DNA from: Alphaproteobacteria bacterium
GTDB taxonomy: Bacteria; Pseudomonadota; Alphaproteobacteria; Thalassobaculales; Thalassobaculaceae
Length of the DNA: 5,583 nt
Assembly: GCA_028822575.1 (NCBI GenBank)
Contig: JAPKDN010000232.1
Coordinates: forward strand, 1-5,583
Direction of reading: 5' to 3'
The translations under genes and the position numbers were made by a program. Below the pieces are notes generated by a model. It saw only the letters and a program-made list of their open reading frames with translations, had not been told where the DNA came from and made no database searches. Numbering within the stretch: position 1 is the first letter of the stretch; each line of letters starts with the position of its first letter. This document shows, one piece after another, positions 1 to 5,583 of this stretch.

Positions 1-303
1 CTTGGCTCCGGGGTCATCATTTTGATATTCGCCATATCTGGCGACCTAGCGCCGGACGCCGCGCGCGGTTCGACCTTTGCCTTTACAAATATGTTGATGA
101 TTCTCTCAGGGGCTATTTTCCAACCCATCACCGGCTTGCTACTAGACCTCAATTGGAACGGCATCACGGAGAACAGCGCGCGGTTATACGATCTACATGC
201 CTATCAAATAGCTTTCTTGCTGATCCCCATTACGTCTATCATGGGCATGCTGATGATTTTATTGTCCCGCAACACGGAAAAAAATGCTGGTCGGCCCACT
301 TAG
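1..303 (+). CDS. MFS transporter, C-terminal end (5' partial)
   Basis: The reading frame is open from the first base of the window and ends at TAG 301-303, so only the last 100 residues are visible and the true start lies to the left. Two clear hydrophobic spans remain. One, at about residues 23-50 of the fragment, contains RGSTFAFTNMLMI and the segment FQPITGLLLD. The other, at about residues 67-89, contains AFLLIPITSIMGMLMILL. A short polar tail (SRNTEKNAGRPT) follows. This pattern of two last helices joined by a polar loop and ending in a cytoplasmic tail fits helices 11 and 12 of a 12-helix major facilitator superfamily inner-membrane transporter. The small, glycine-rich residues of the first span are typical of that family. 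The substrate cannot be told from this fragment. The next gene starts 34 bp downstream on the same strand without a visible terminator, so the two may be co-transcribed. Family assignment is by pattern recognition only. Confidence 0.72.
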   Translation, partial: LGSGVIILIFAISGDLAPDAARGSTFAFTNMLMILSGAIFQPITGLLLDLNWNGITENSARLYDLHAYQIAFLLIPITSIMGMLMILLSRNTEKNAGRPT

Positions 304-337
304 TTAAAACGGTCATGCAATCGAACGAGTAGTCATT

Positions 338-1294
338 ATGCCAAGTCCCGAAACCCGCCAGGTTGTCGCCTCTAAGAGTGCCGACGAAATCGTCACCATA
401 GTGGCGAGCAAGTCGCGCATGCCGTTTTCCAACGAAGCGCTCGTTCGGGTTACAGCTATTTCATTGAACAGGGGTGAATTGCGCCGGGCACAAAGGACCG
501 CCGACGGCATTCTTCAAATCGGCTGGGATTTCGTCGGCACAATCGACACGCCCGCCGCGGATGGAACCGGCCCGGTTGCGGGAATTCGGGTTGTCGGTTT
601 TTCTACGCGCATGGAAGGATGGGCGGAACGGGTCGCCGTTCCCACTTCATATATCGCGCCCATTCCAGACGGCGTTTCCGACGCACAAGCAGCAACATTG
701 CCAGTTGCTGGCCTGACGGCGCTGCATTCGGTCGACGCGGCGCCCAGTCTGCTTGGCCGCCAAGCATTGATTACTGGCGCCACCGGCGGTGTCGGCATGT
801 TCGCCGTGCAATTAGCGGCGCTCACCGGTGCCACGGCCTTCGCACAAATACGCCGCGCAGAGCAAAAAAGCTTTATTGAATCTCTTGGCGACTTTCCAAC
901 GATCTTGACCACGGATGGACGCGAATTCAATGACCACGAGGGTTTCCGCCTGATCGTCGATGGGATCAGTGGCGCGATCCTAGCAAACGCGATCCCAGCG
1001 CTAGCGCCGGACGGTATTTGCGTTTGCTACGGCGTCACGGACACACCGGAAGTCCCCGTTGATATCGGCCAATTTATGCGAATCGGCCTGGCGCAGATAA
1101 TGGGATTCCACCTCTATGCTAAAAGCGTATCCTCCCCACCGAGCGAAAACTTGCCGCGCTTACTCGCGCTTGTCGCGGATGGGAGGCTCAACTGTGCCAT
1201 AGGACGCGAGACGTCTTGGACCGAGATCAACCGGGTCGCCCAAGACCTAATCGATCGAAAATTTTTCGGTAAAGCCGTCCTTCACATCGATTGA
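338..1294 (+). CDS. Zinc-independent medium-chain dehydrogenase / quinone oxidoreductase-like protein
   Basis: This is a 318-residue protein of about the usual length for NADPH:quinone oxidoreductase-like members of the medium-chain dehydrogenase/reductase (MDR) superfamily. Residues about 30-105 form the GroES-like substrate domain, with NEALVRVTAISLNRGEL (32-48) matching the family's 'G-E-V-L-V-R-V-x-A-x-S-L-N' strand and GWDFVGTI (62-69) at the usual 'G-x-D-x-x-G-x-V' place. Residues about 120-260 form the Rossmann domain, with LPVAGLTALHSV followed by the nucleotide-binding turn TGATGGVG (146-153). No cysteine/histidine cluster for catalytic or structural zinc is seen, so it is probably an NAD(P)H-dependent reductase of a quinone, enone or similar carbonyl, acting in the cytoplasm. 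The physiological substrate is unknown. The ATG at 338 has no strong Shine-Dalgarno sequence. The next in-frame ATG (419) would remove the first strand of the fold, so 338 is preferred. The preceding transporter gene is 34 bp away. The stop lies 10 bp from the stop of the convergent VOC gene. Confidence 0.85.
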   Translation: MPSPETRQVVASKSADEIVTIVASKSRMPFSNEALVRVTAISLNRGELRRAQRTADGILQIGWDFVGTIDTPAADGTGPVAGIRVVGFSTRMEGWAERVAVPTSYIAPIPDGVSDAQAATLPVAGLTALHSVDAAPSLLGRQALITGATGGVGMFAVQLAALTGATAFAQIRRAEQKSFIESLGDFPTILTTDGREFNDHEGFRLIVDGISGAILANAIPALAPDGICVCYGVTDTPEVPVDIGQFMRIGLAQIMGFHLYAKSVSSPPSENLPRLLALVADGRLNCAIGRETSWTEINRVAQDLIDRKFFGKAVLHID

Positions 1295-1304
1295 TGCCGG
1301 ATTG

Positions 1305-1703
1305 TTAGTCCTCGACACCCCAGGCCTTGTCAGCGTATTGGGTCGTGACGATGTCAAAGACGACGCCATTCGGATCACGGAACTTAATCTCCGATGCACC
1401 ATCCGGCGTATTCGGCAGTTGCATGTGATAGCGCCCGCCATTGTCCTTAATCGTATCTTGCATGGCGTCGATATCTTCGACAACAAAACCCATATGGTGT
1501 AGCCCGTGAAAGTCTTTACCGCGTTCGTCGCCCGCCTGTTCGTCCGACTTAAACTTCAAAATTGCCAGGCTGACGACACCGTCGCTCAATAAAATCGCGA
1601 TGTCGGAGACCTGCGAGCGCGTCATTCCAAAGGTCTTCTCATAAAAGCTTGCCGCCTCTTCCAAATCGGGAACGGTCACGGCAATATGACGGAGTTTAGG
1701 CAT
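1305..1703 (-). CDS. VOC family protein (glyoxalase/dioxygenase fold)
   Basis: This small 132-residue protein has the paired beta-alpha-beta-beta-beta modules of the vicinal oxygen chelate (VOC) superfamily, which includes glyoxalase I, methylmalonyl-CoA epimerase, extradiol dioxygenases and fosfomycin/bleomycin resistance proteins. The first module opens with KLRHIAVTVPDLEEAASFYEKTFG (His6 in the first metal-ligand position). The second opens with HGLHHMGFVVEDID (His70 as second-half ligand) and ends with FRDPNGVVFDIV. The usual C-terminal ligand glutamate in the last strand appears to be Asp117. It may be a metal-dependent lyase, epimerase or dioxygenase, but no substrate can be assigned. 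The start is supported by a Shine-Dalgarno sequence GGGAGAG (1714-1708 on the minus strand) four bases before the ATG. It lies 105 bp downstream of the hydroxylase gene on the same strand, so read-through or its own weak promoter are both possible. It converges with the oxidoreductase gene, 10 bp between stops. Confidence 0.85.
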   Translation of the reverse strand: MPKLRHIAVTVPDLEEAASFYEKTFGMTRSQVSDIAILLSDGVVSLAILKFKSDEQAGDERGKDFHGLHHMGFVVEDIDAMQDTIKDNGGRYHMQLPNTPDGASEIKFRDPNGVVFDIVTTQYADKAWGVED

Positions 1704-1764
1704 GGTTCTCTCCCAAAGAATCTTTCGTCCAATTGAATTGATGCTGAGGCTTCGCCGGGTGCTC

Positions 1765-1770
1765 TGTCAA
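1765..1770 (-). promoter_or_regulatory. Possible -35 element of a VOC gene promoter
   Basis: The minus strand reads TTGACA here, an exact sigma-70-type -35 hexamer, 61 bases upstream of the VOC start codon. The best -10 at 18-bp spacing is CAGCAT (1746-1741), which matches only three of six consensus bases. A start site near 1734 would leave a leader of about 30 bases containing the GGGAGAG ribosome site. The -35 match is good but the -10 is poor, so this is a weak call. The alternative is transcription from the hydroxylase gene upstream. Confidence 0.25.
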
Positions 1771-1808
1771 GTTGCAGGCTATTGCCAACCACAGCTTCAA
1801 GAGAAGCC

Positions 1809-3035
1809 CTAAAGCGCTTCGCCCCGCACTAAGCGAGGCAAATCGCCGATAACGCCCATCGCATGGCGCATAAATACGCGCTTTAAAGGTGGAATCGCAC
1901 CGACGCCCGCAAGGCCCAAGTCACGGGCAACCCGTATAGGCGCCAAATCGTTCGAGAACAGACGATTTAAAACATCCGTCACAGTAACCAATGTTGTGTT
2001 ATCAACCCGGCGCCAGGCCTCATAGCGGTCCAGCACCGTGGTGTCCGCTGGCTCCAATCCCAATCGCACCGCATCGACCACAGATTCAGCCAAGGCCGCA
2101 ACGTCACGAATCCCAAGATTAAGCCCTTGTCCCGCGATCGGATGAATGGTGTGAGCGGCCTCACTGATAAGAGCTAGTCGCCGGGCCGTATAGCGATCCG
2201 CATGCATACATCCCAAAGGATAGGCGAAACGAGGCCCCACCAACTCGAGATCACCCAGCCAATCGCCAAAGCGTCGCTGTACCTCGCCCAAGAAGTCCGC
2301 GTCATCAAGCCCAACAAATGCCGGTGCCAAGTCCAAACGCTCAGTCCATACAATGTTTGTGCGCTGTTCGGTCATCGGCAGCATGGCGAAAGGACCGCTC
2401 GGCAAGAACAATTCAACCGCGACACCCGCATGCGCCCGCTCATGCGAAACGGTACAGACAATGGCGGTCTGATCGTAGCGGAATTCGCGCGCCCCGATAC
2501 CAGCGGATTTCCTTAACGGCGAATTGCGTCCATCAGCGCCAACGACGAGCGACGTCTGCAGGACGCGCCCATCTTCAATCATGACATCAGCACCATCTGC
2601 CTGACGTTCGACAGCCTCGACCGAGGCCGGAGCGATGATCGTCAAATTCTCGAGTTGCCCCCCCAGCTGGGATAATCCGTCGCGAATAATCCGGTTCTCG
2701 ATAATGTAGCCGAATGGATCGTCACCAACCTCAGTATGGTCGTAATGCAAAAACAATGGTGAGACACCGCGCAAAGGATGGCCGTCCGCCACGCGAATAT
2801 CGAGAATTGGCTCGGCTTCATTCGCGATAAACGGCCAAAGGCCGATCCCTTTCAGGACTTGGGCCGAGCCGTGTGCGATCGAGGTCGTCCGTCCATCAAA
2901 GTCCGATGTATTTATTGTGGCGGGATCCAGACGTTCGATAACCGCCGTCACGATACCGCAACTCGCGAGGCCACACCCTAGCGTCATACCCGCCATGCCG
3001 CCGCCTACAATGACGACTTCGAATCGTTCAGACAT
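1809..3035 (-). CDS. UbiH/UbiF/VisC/COQ6-family FAD-dependent ubiquinone biosynthesis hydroxylase
   Basis: This is a 408-residue aromatic-ring flavin monooxygenase of normal family length. Such enzymes use FAD, NAD(P)H and O2 to hydroxylate the benzenoid ring of polyprenyl ubiquinone precursors at the inner membrane. Visible motifs, numbered from the ATG at 3035: the N-terminal FAD-binding turn VVIVGGGMAG (7-16), the DGRTTSIA segment (47-54), the 'DG' motif VVGADGRNSP (164-173), and the second FAD motif followed by AAHTIHPIAGQGLNLGIRD (293-311), a signature of the UbiH/COQ6 group. At the second motif the usual Gly-Asp before AAH is Ser291-Glu292. The frame extends to a GTG at 3047. ATG 3035 is preferred because it has a GTGGA element seven bases upstream and gives the common MSERF-type start. 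Which ring position it modifies (UbiH-, UbiF- or UbiL-like) cannot be decided from this sequence, so no symbol is given. It is divergent from glnK across 289 bp, and the VOC gene follows it. Confidence 0.9.
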   Translation of the reverse strand: MSERFEVVIVGGGMAGMTLGCGLASCGIVTAVIERLDPATINTSDFDGRTTSIAHGSAQVLKGIGLWPFIANEAEPILDIRVADGHPLRGVSPLFLHYDHTEVGDDPFGYIIENRIIRDGLSQLGGQLENLTIIAPASVEAVERQADGADVMIEDGRVLQTSLVVGADGRNSPLRKSAGIGAREFRYDQTAIVCTVSHERAHAGVAVELFLPSGPFAMLPMTEQRTNIVWTERLDLAPAFVGLDDADFLGEVQRRFGDWLGDLELVGPRFAYPLGCMHADRYTARRLALISEAAHTIHPIAGQGLNLGIRDVAALAESVVDAVRLGLEPADTTVLDRYEAWRRVDNTTLVTVTDVLNRLFSNDLAPIRVARDLGLAGVGAIPPLKRVFMRHAMGVIGDLPRLVRGEAL

Positions 3036-3095
3036 CTTGTTGTCCACATTTCTTGCCCTGACACACAGCTTTATATCTCAATCGAACGATGTCTA

Positions 3096-3109
3096 GCATT
3101 AGAGAATGC
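3096..3109. promoter_or_regulatory. Short dyad, possible activator or repressor site
   Basis: GCATT-AGAG-AATGC is a perfect 5-bp inverted repeat with a 4-bp centre. It lies about 161 bp upstream of the predicted glnK start site and about 67 bp upstream of the hydroxylase start codon. Its position is plausible for an NtrC enhancer, but the canonical NtrC site has 11 bases between the outer GC pairs (GCACC-N5-GGTGC) and this has 10, with different half-site bases. It could equally be the site of a regulator of the hydroxylase gene, or chance. Confidence 0.25.
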
Positions 3110-3195
3110 CTAATTTTTAACCTGTTCACTTAAGATGACTATTTTTTCATCATTTTTTGAATTAACTTTCACTCCACTGAAGCTGGGAAAATTAT

Positions 3196-3208
3196 TAACC
3201 AATTGATA
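3196..3208 (-). promoter_or_regulatory. IHF binding-site consensus upstream of glnK
   Basis: The minus strand reads TATCAA-TTGG-TTA, an exact fit to the integration host factor consensus WATCAANNNNTTR. It sits in an AT-rich tract, centred about 37 bp upstream of the -24 element and about 62 bp upstream of the predicted start site. IHF commonly bends DNA between an enhancer and a sigma-54 promoter, so the position agrees with that role. The consensus is short and AT-rich, so chance is possible. The support comes from the combination with the adjacent sigma-54 promoter. Confidence 0.5.
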
Positions 3209-3237
3209 ATAGATGATTAATTTTATTTTCGAGCAAA

Positions 3238-3253
3238 CGGCACGATTCTTGGT
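3238..3253 (+). promoter_or_regulatory. Sigma-54 (RpoN) -24/-12 promoter of glnK-amtB
   Basis: The sequence CGGCACG-ATTC-TTGGT matches the RpoN consensus TGGCACG-N4-TTGCW. The GG of the -24 element (3239-3240) and the G of the -12 element (3251) are 12 bases apart, exactly as required. The deviations are C for the first T and G for C in the -12 dinucleotide. The predicted start site is near 3264, giving a leader of about 61 bases before the glnK ATG. Sigma-54/NtrC control of glnK-amtB is established in other proteobacteria, and the placement directly upstream of this operon supports the call. Confidence 0.75.
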
Positions 3254-3272
3254 TCTAAGTGTCCTGCGACAG

Positions 3273-3663
<391 letters not shown>

Positions 3664-3668
3664 AAGGA
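3664..3668 (+). promoter_or_regulatory. Ribosome binding site that decides the amtB start
   Basis: AAGGA lies eight bases before the ATG at 3677, within the 13-bp gap after the glnK stop. The amtB frame is open back to an ATG at 3587 inside glnK, but that start would add 30 charged residues ahead of the signal peptide. This site supports 3677 as the real start. Confidence 0.75.
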
Positions 3669-3676
3669 ACATATCA

Positions 3677-4969
3677 ATGCCCCACTTTCACAAAAAACTA
3701 CTGCTTGGTAATCTCACCACGATCCTCGCTACAATCGCGGCTCCAGCCTTCGCTCAGGACGCCAAACTCGATAGCGGCGATACCGCCTGGATGCTCACAT
3801 CAACCGCGATCGTACTAATGATGACGATTCCCGGTCTCGCCCTTTTCTATGGTGGCATGGTGCGGAAGAAGAACGTCCTCACCATTATGGCTCAAAGCTT
3901 TGCGATTTGCTGTCTAGTCAGCGTGATCTGGATGGTCATCGGCTACAGCCTGGCCTTCTCCGAAGGCAATGCCTTCGTCGGTGGCCTATCCAATATGTTC
4001 GTCTCGGGCATGACCGTCGGACAAGTAAATGGAACGATTCCTGAATCCGTGTTCTTCGTTTTTCAAATGACATTTGCGATCATCACCCCGGTACTGATCA
4101 CAGGTGCTTTCGCGGACCGAATGAAGTTTTCAGCAATGTTGTTGTTCGTCGCAATTTGGTCAATTGTCGTCTACTCGCCGATCACTCATTGGGTTTGGGG
4201 CCCGGGTGGCTTTCTCGGTAATGACGGCGTCCTCGATTTTGCGGGCGGTACCGTCGTCCACATCAACTCCGGCATTGCTGGTCTCGTCGCCTGCCTCGTA
4301 CTTGGAAAACGGACGAACTACGGCCAAGAGAACATGGCGCCACACAATCTAACGCTCACTCTGATCGGAGCCTCTATGCTATGGATCGGCTGGTTCGGCT
4401 TCAACGCGGGTTCGGCGGTCGCAGCCAACGGCTCCGCCGGTATGGCAATGGCGGTGACGCAAATCGCCGCCGCCGGTGCCGCCTTGGCCTGGATGATTTG
4501 CGAATGGTTCGAATTGAAGAAACCGAGCGTTCTCGGCCTCGTCTCCGGCGCCGTCGCCGGTCTCGTCGCAATCACACCAGCAGCGGGCTTCGTCGACCCC
4601 GCCGGTGCATTGGCCATCGGCGCGATCGCGGGCATCGTCTGTTGGTTTGTCTCGACCAAGGTCAAGCACAAACTGGGATATGACGATTCGTTGGATGTCT
4701 TCGGCATTCATGGTGTAGGTGGTATCGTCGGGGCGCTTCTGACCGGCGTCTTCGCCATCGAAGCCATTGGCGGTACACCCGGCCTGATCGAAGGCAACGG
4801 GGCCCAAATCGCGACGCAAGCGTGGGGCATCATCGCGACCATCGTCTATTGTGCGGTTGCCACATACGTCATCCTAAAAATCGTCGACATGATCGTCGGT
4901 CTGCGAGTCTCAGAAGATGCGGAGCGCGACGGCCTCGATTTCGACCTCCATGGTGAAACAGTCCACTAA
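3677..4969 (+). CDS. amtB: Ammonium transporter AmtB
   Basis: This 430-residue Amt/MEP/Rh-family inner-membrane protein forms trimers that conduct ammonium into the cell. A signal peptide is visible: basic HKK, a hydrophobic core, and a likely cleavage after APAFA (residue 26), as in Escherichia coli AmtB. About eleven membrane spans follow, beginning with TAIVLMMTIPGLALFYGGMV. By alignment from memory to E. coli AmtB, the pore residues are conserved: the phenylalanine gate (Phe133 and Phe242), Trp174 and Ser246 of the outer binding site, Asp187, and the twin histidines His195 (FAGGTVVHIN) and His345 (VFGIHGVGG). The cytoplasmic tail has GLRVSEDAERDGLDFDLHGE (408-427), the conserved segment that contacts GlnK. 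The start at 3677 is chosen by its AAGGA ribosome site and the signal peptide; an upstream in-frame ATG at 3587 inside glnK is rejected. It is co-transcribed with glnK and ended by the hairpin at 4996-5017. Confidence 0.96.
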   Translation: MPHFHKKLLLGNLTTILATIAAPAFAQDAKLDSGDTAWMLTSTAIVLMMTIPGLALFYGGMVRKKNVLTIMAQSFAICCLVSVIWMVIGYSLAFSEGNAFVGGLSNMFVSGMTVGQVNGTIPESVFFVFQMTFAIITPVLITGAFADRMKFSAMLLFVAIWSIVVYSPITHWVWGPGGFLGNDGVLDFAGGTVVHINSGIAGLVACLVLGKRTNYGQENMAPHNLTLTLIGASMLWIGWFGFNAGSAVAANGSAGMAMAVTQIAAAGAALAWMICEWFELKKPSVLGLVSGAVAGLVAITPAAGFVDPAGALAIGAIAGIVCWFVSTKVKHKLGYDDSLDVFGIHGVGGIVGALLTGVFAIEAIGGTPGLIEGNGAQIATQAWGIIATIVYCAVATYVILKIVDMIVGLRVSEDAERDGLDFDLHGETVH

Positions 4970-4995
4970 CACTCATCACCAAACGCGAAAACTCA

Positions 4996-5017
4996 GGGGG
5001 CTTCGGCCCCCCTTTTT
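4996..5017 (+). terminator. Intrinsic terminator of glnK-amtB
   Basis: GGGGGC (4996-5001) pairs with GCCCCC (5006-5011) around TTCG, followed by C and TTTTT (5013-5017). The loop closes as C-UUCG-G, an unusually stable tetraloop. It starts 27 bases after the amtB stop. Read on the minus strand, the same hairpin lies 21 bp after the stop of the convergent LLM gene, with only a short TGAGTTTT tail, so it could act weakly in that direction too. Confidence 0.9.
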
Positions 5018-5037
5018 GCCCCTCCATTTCTATAAGG

Positions 5038-5583
5038 CTACATCCGCGACATGACTTTGCGGGCAAAATCTTCGATCAATCTGTATTGCTGATCCAGGGT
5101 CGGGATAAAGTTGATCCCATCCAAGCCCTGCCGTTCATAATCTCTCAACTGTTCCGCAATTTCTTCCGGCTGTCCCGCCACGCTGAAGGTGCGAATCATT
5201 TCCGGTGTGATAAACCGCGCTTCTTCTGGGTCAAGATAACTGTAATGGCTTTTGTGCATCTCCTGATGCTGACGTGCAGCATCACGTTCTTCCAAGAAAG
5301 CCAGATAATCCTTCCAGATCGGCTTTACATAATCCGGCGGGTCCTCACCAGTCTCCTTCCAGCGCTCAACCAGGTAATGCACGTTCACCATGATACCAGA
5401 GCCGATTTCAGCAATCGCGCGCTCGGAATCAAGGGCCTCACCCGGCTCCAACATCAAGAGGTTCACCAGCGCATAGGTCTTGAACTCATCCAGCGAACGG
5501 CCCACTCGCTCAGCTCCCCGGTGAACATTGGCAAGCGCTTGCGTGATGGAGCCGCCACGCGGAATTCCAGTGATCAATCCATC
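5038..5583 (-). CDS. LLM class flavin-dependent oxidoreductase, C-terminal part (5' partial)
   Basis: The frame is open to the right edge and ends at TAG (5040-5038 on the minus strand), so 181 C-terminal residues are visible and the start lies outside the window. The fragment begins DGLITGIPRGG and continues with a long charged helical region (VERWKETGEDPPDYV, LEERDAARQHQEMHK). It ends with FSVAGQPEEIAEQLRDYERQ, then GLDGINFIP and a final helix EDFARKVMSRM. The 'G-x-P-E-E-I-A-E-Q-L' helix followed by 'G-x-D-x-I-x-F' and a terminal amphipathic helix is the typical ending of the bacterial luciferase-like TIM-barrel family. Those enzymes use reduced FMN or coenzyme F420 for monooxygenation or hydride transfer. 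The substrate and the choice of cofactor cannot be told from this half. It converges on amtB with 68 bp between stops, which contain the amtB terminator, and has no evident link to the nitrogen operon. Confidence 0.8.
   Translation of the reverse strand, partial: DGLITGIPRGGSITQALANVHRGAERVGRSLDEFKTYALVNLLMLEPGEALDSERAIAEIGSGIMVNVHYLVERWKETGEDPPDYVKPIWKDYLAFLEERDAARQHQEMHKSHYSYLDPEEARFITPEMIRTFSVAGQPEEIAEQLRDYERQGLDGINFIPTLDQQYRLIEDFARKVMSRM

Noticed and set aside
514..930. 138-codon minus-strand open frame inside the MDR oxidoreductase gene
   Set aside because: It is antisense to a convincing MDR protein and has no recognisable domain or ribosome site.
1794..1807. GCTTC-AAGA-GAAGC hairpin just after the hydroxylase stop as a terminator
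   Set aside because: The stem is only 5 bp, and on the minus strand it is followed by TGTGGTTGG rather than a T-tract.
3036..3047. GTG start four codons upstream for the hydroxylase
   Set aside because: ATG 3035 has a better placed GTGGA element and the usual short lead into the FAD-binding strand. The GTG remains possible.
3070..3095. TAGACA and TATAAA on the minus strand as a hydroxylase promoter
   Set aside because: The spacing is only 14 bp, too short for a standard sigma-70 promoter. The TATAAA alone may be a -10, but no proper -35 accompanies it.
4318..4819. Two long minus-strand open frames within amtB
   Set aside because: They are low-complexity Ala/Pro- and Gly/Asp-rich shadows of the GC-rich membrane-helix codons of amtB.

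Overview
The window looks like an ordinary chromosomal segment of an alphaproteobacterium. This rests on the gene content: a UbiH-family ubiquinone hydroxylase divergent from a glnK-amtB operon, an arrangement I recall from several alphaproteobacteria but could not check here. Coding density is high, GC content is moderate, and the one long intergenic region (about 290 bp) is AT-rich. I see no mobile element, CRISPR array, tRNA, rRNA or phage gene.

Layout from left to right. (1) The C-terminal end of a major facilitator superfamily (MFS) transporter runs in from the left edge on the + strand. It is followed after 34 bp by a complete zinc-independent medium-chain dehydrogenase/quinone-oxidoreductase-like gene, probably in the same transcript. 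(2) Convergent with it, only 10 bp away, are two minus-strand genes: a small VOC/glyoxalase-fold protein and, upstream of it, a UbiH/UbiF/COQ6-type FAD hydroxylase of ubiquinone biosynthesis. (3) A 289-bp AT-rich divergent control region separates the hydroxylase from glnK. It holds a well-spaced sigma-54 (-24/-12) promoter, an exact IHF consensus site just upstream, a short dyad further upstream and a hairpin in the predicted leader. (4) A PII signal protein gene (glnK) and an ammonium channel gene (amtB) follow as a tight operon, closed by a strong intrinsic terminator with a cUUCGg loop. (5) A luciferase-like flavin monooxygenase (LLM) gene on the minus strand converges on that terminator and runs off the right edge.

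How the genes work together: the clear functional unit is nitrogen scavenging. Under nitrogen limitation, sigma-54 polymerase with an enhancer-binding activator (probably NtrC, with IHF bending the DNA) would transcribe glnK-amtB. AmtB would conduct ammonium and GlnK would plug AmtB when nitrogen returns. The hydroxylase serves the respiratory quinone pool. The remaining oxidoreductases, the VOC protein and the transporter have no assignable substrate from sequence alone.

I did not find a previously undescribed system. The observations most worth a second look are the glnK promoter architecture with its leader hairpin, and a Ser-Glu replacement of the usual Gly-Asp in the FAD-binding motif of the hydroxylase.
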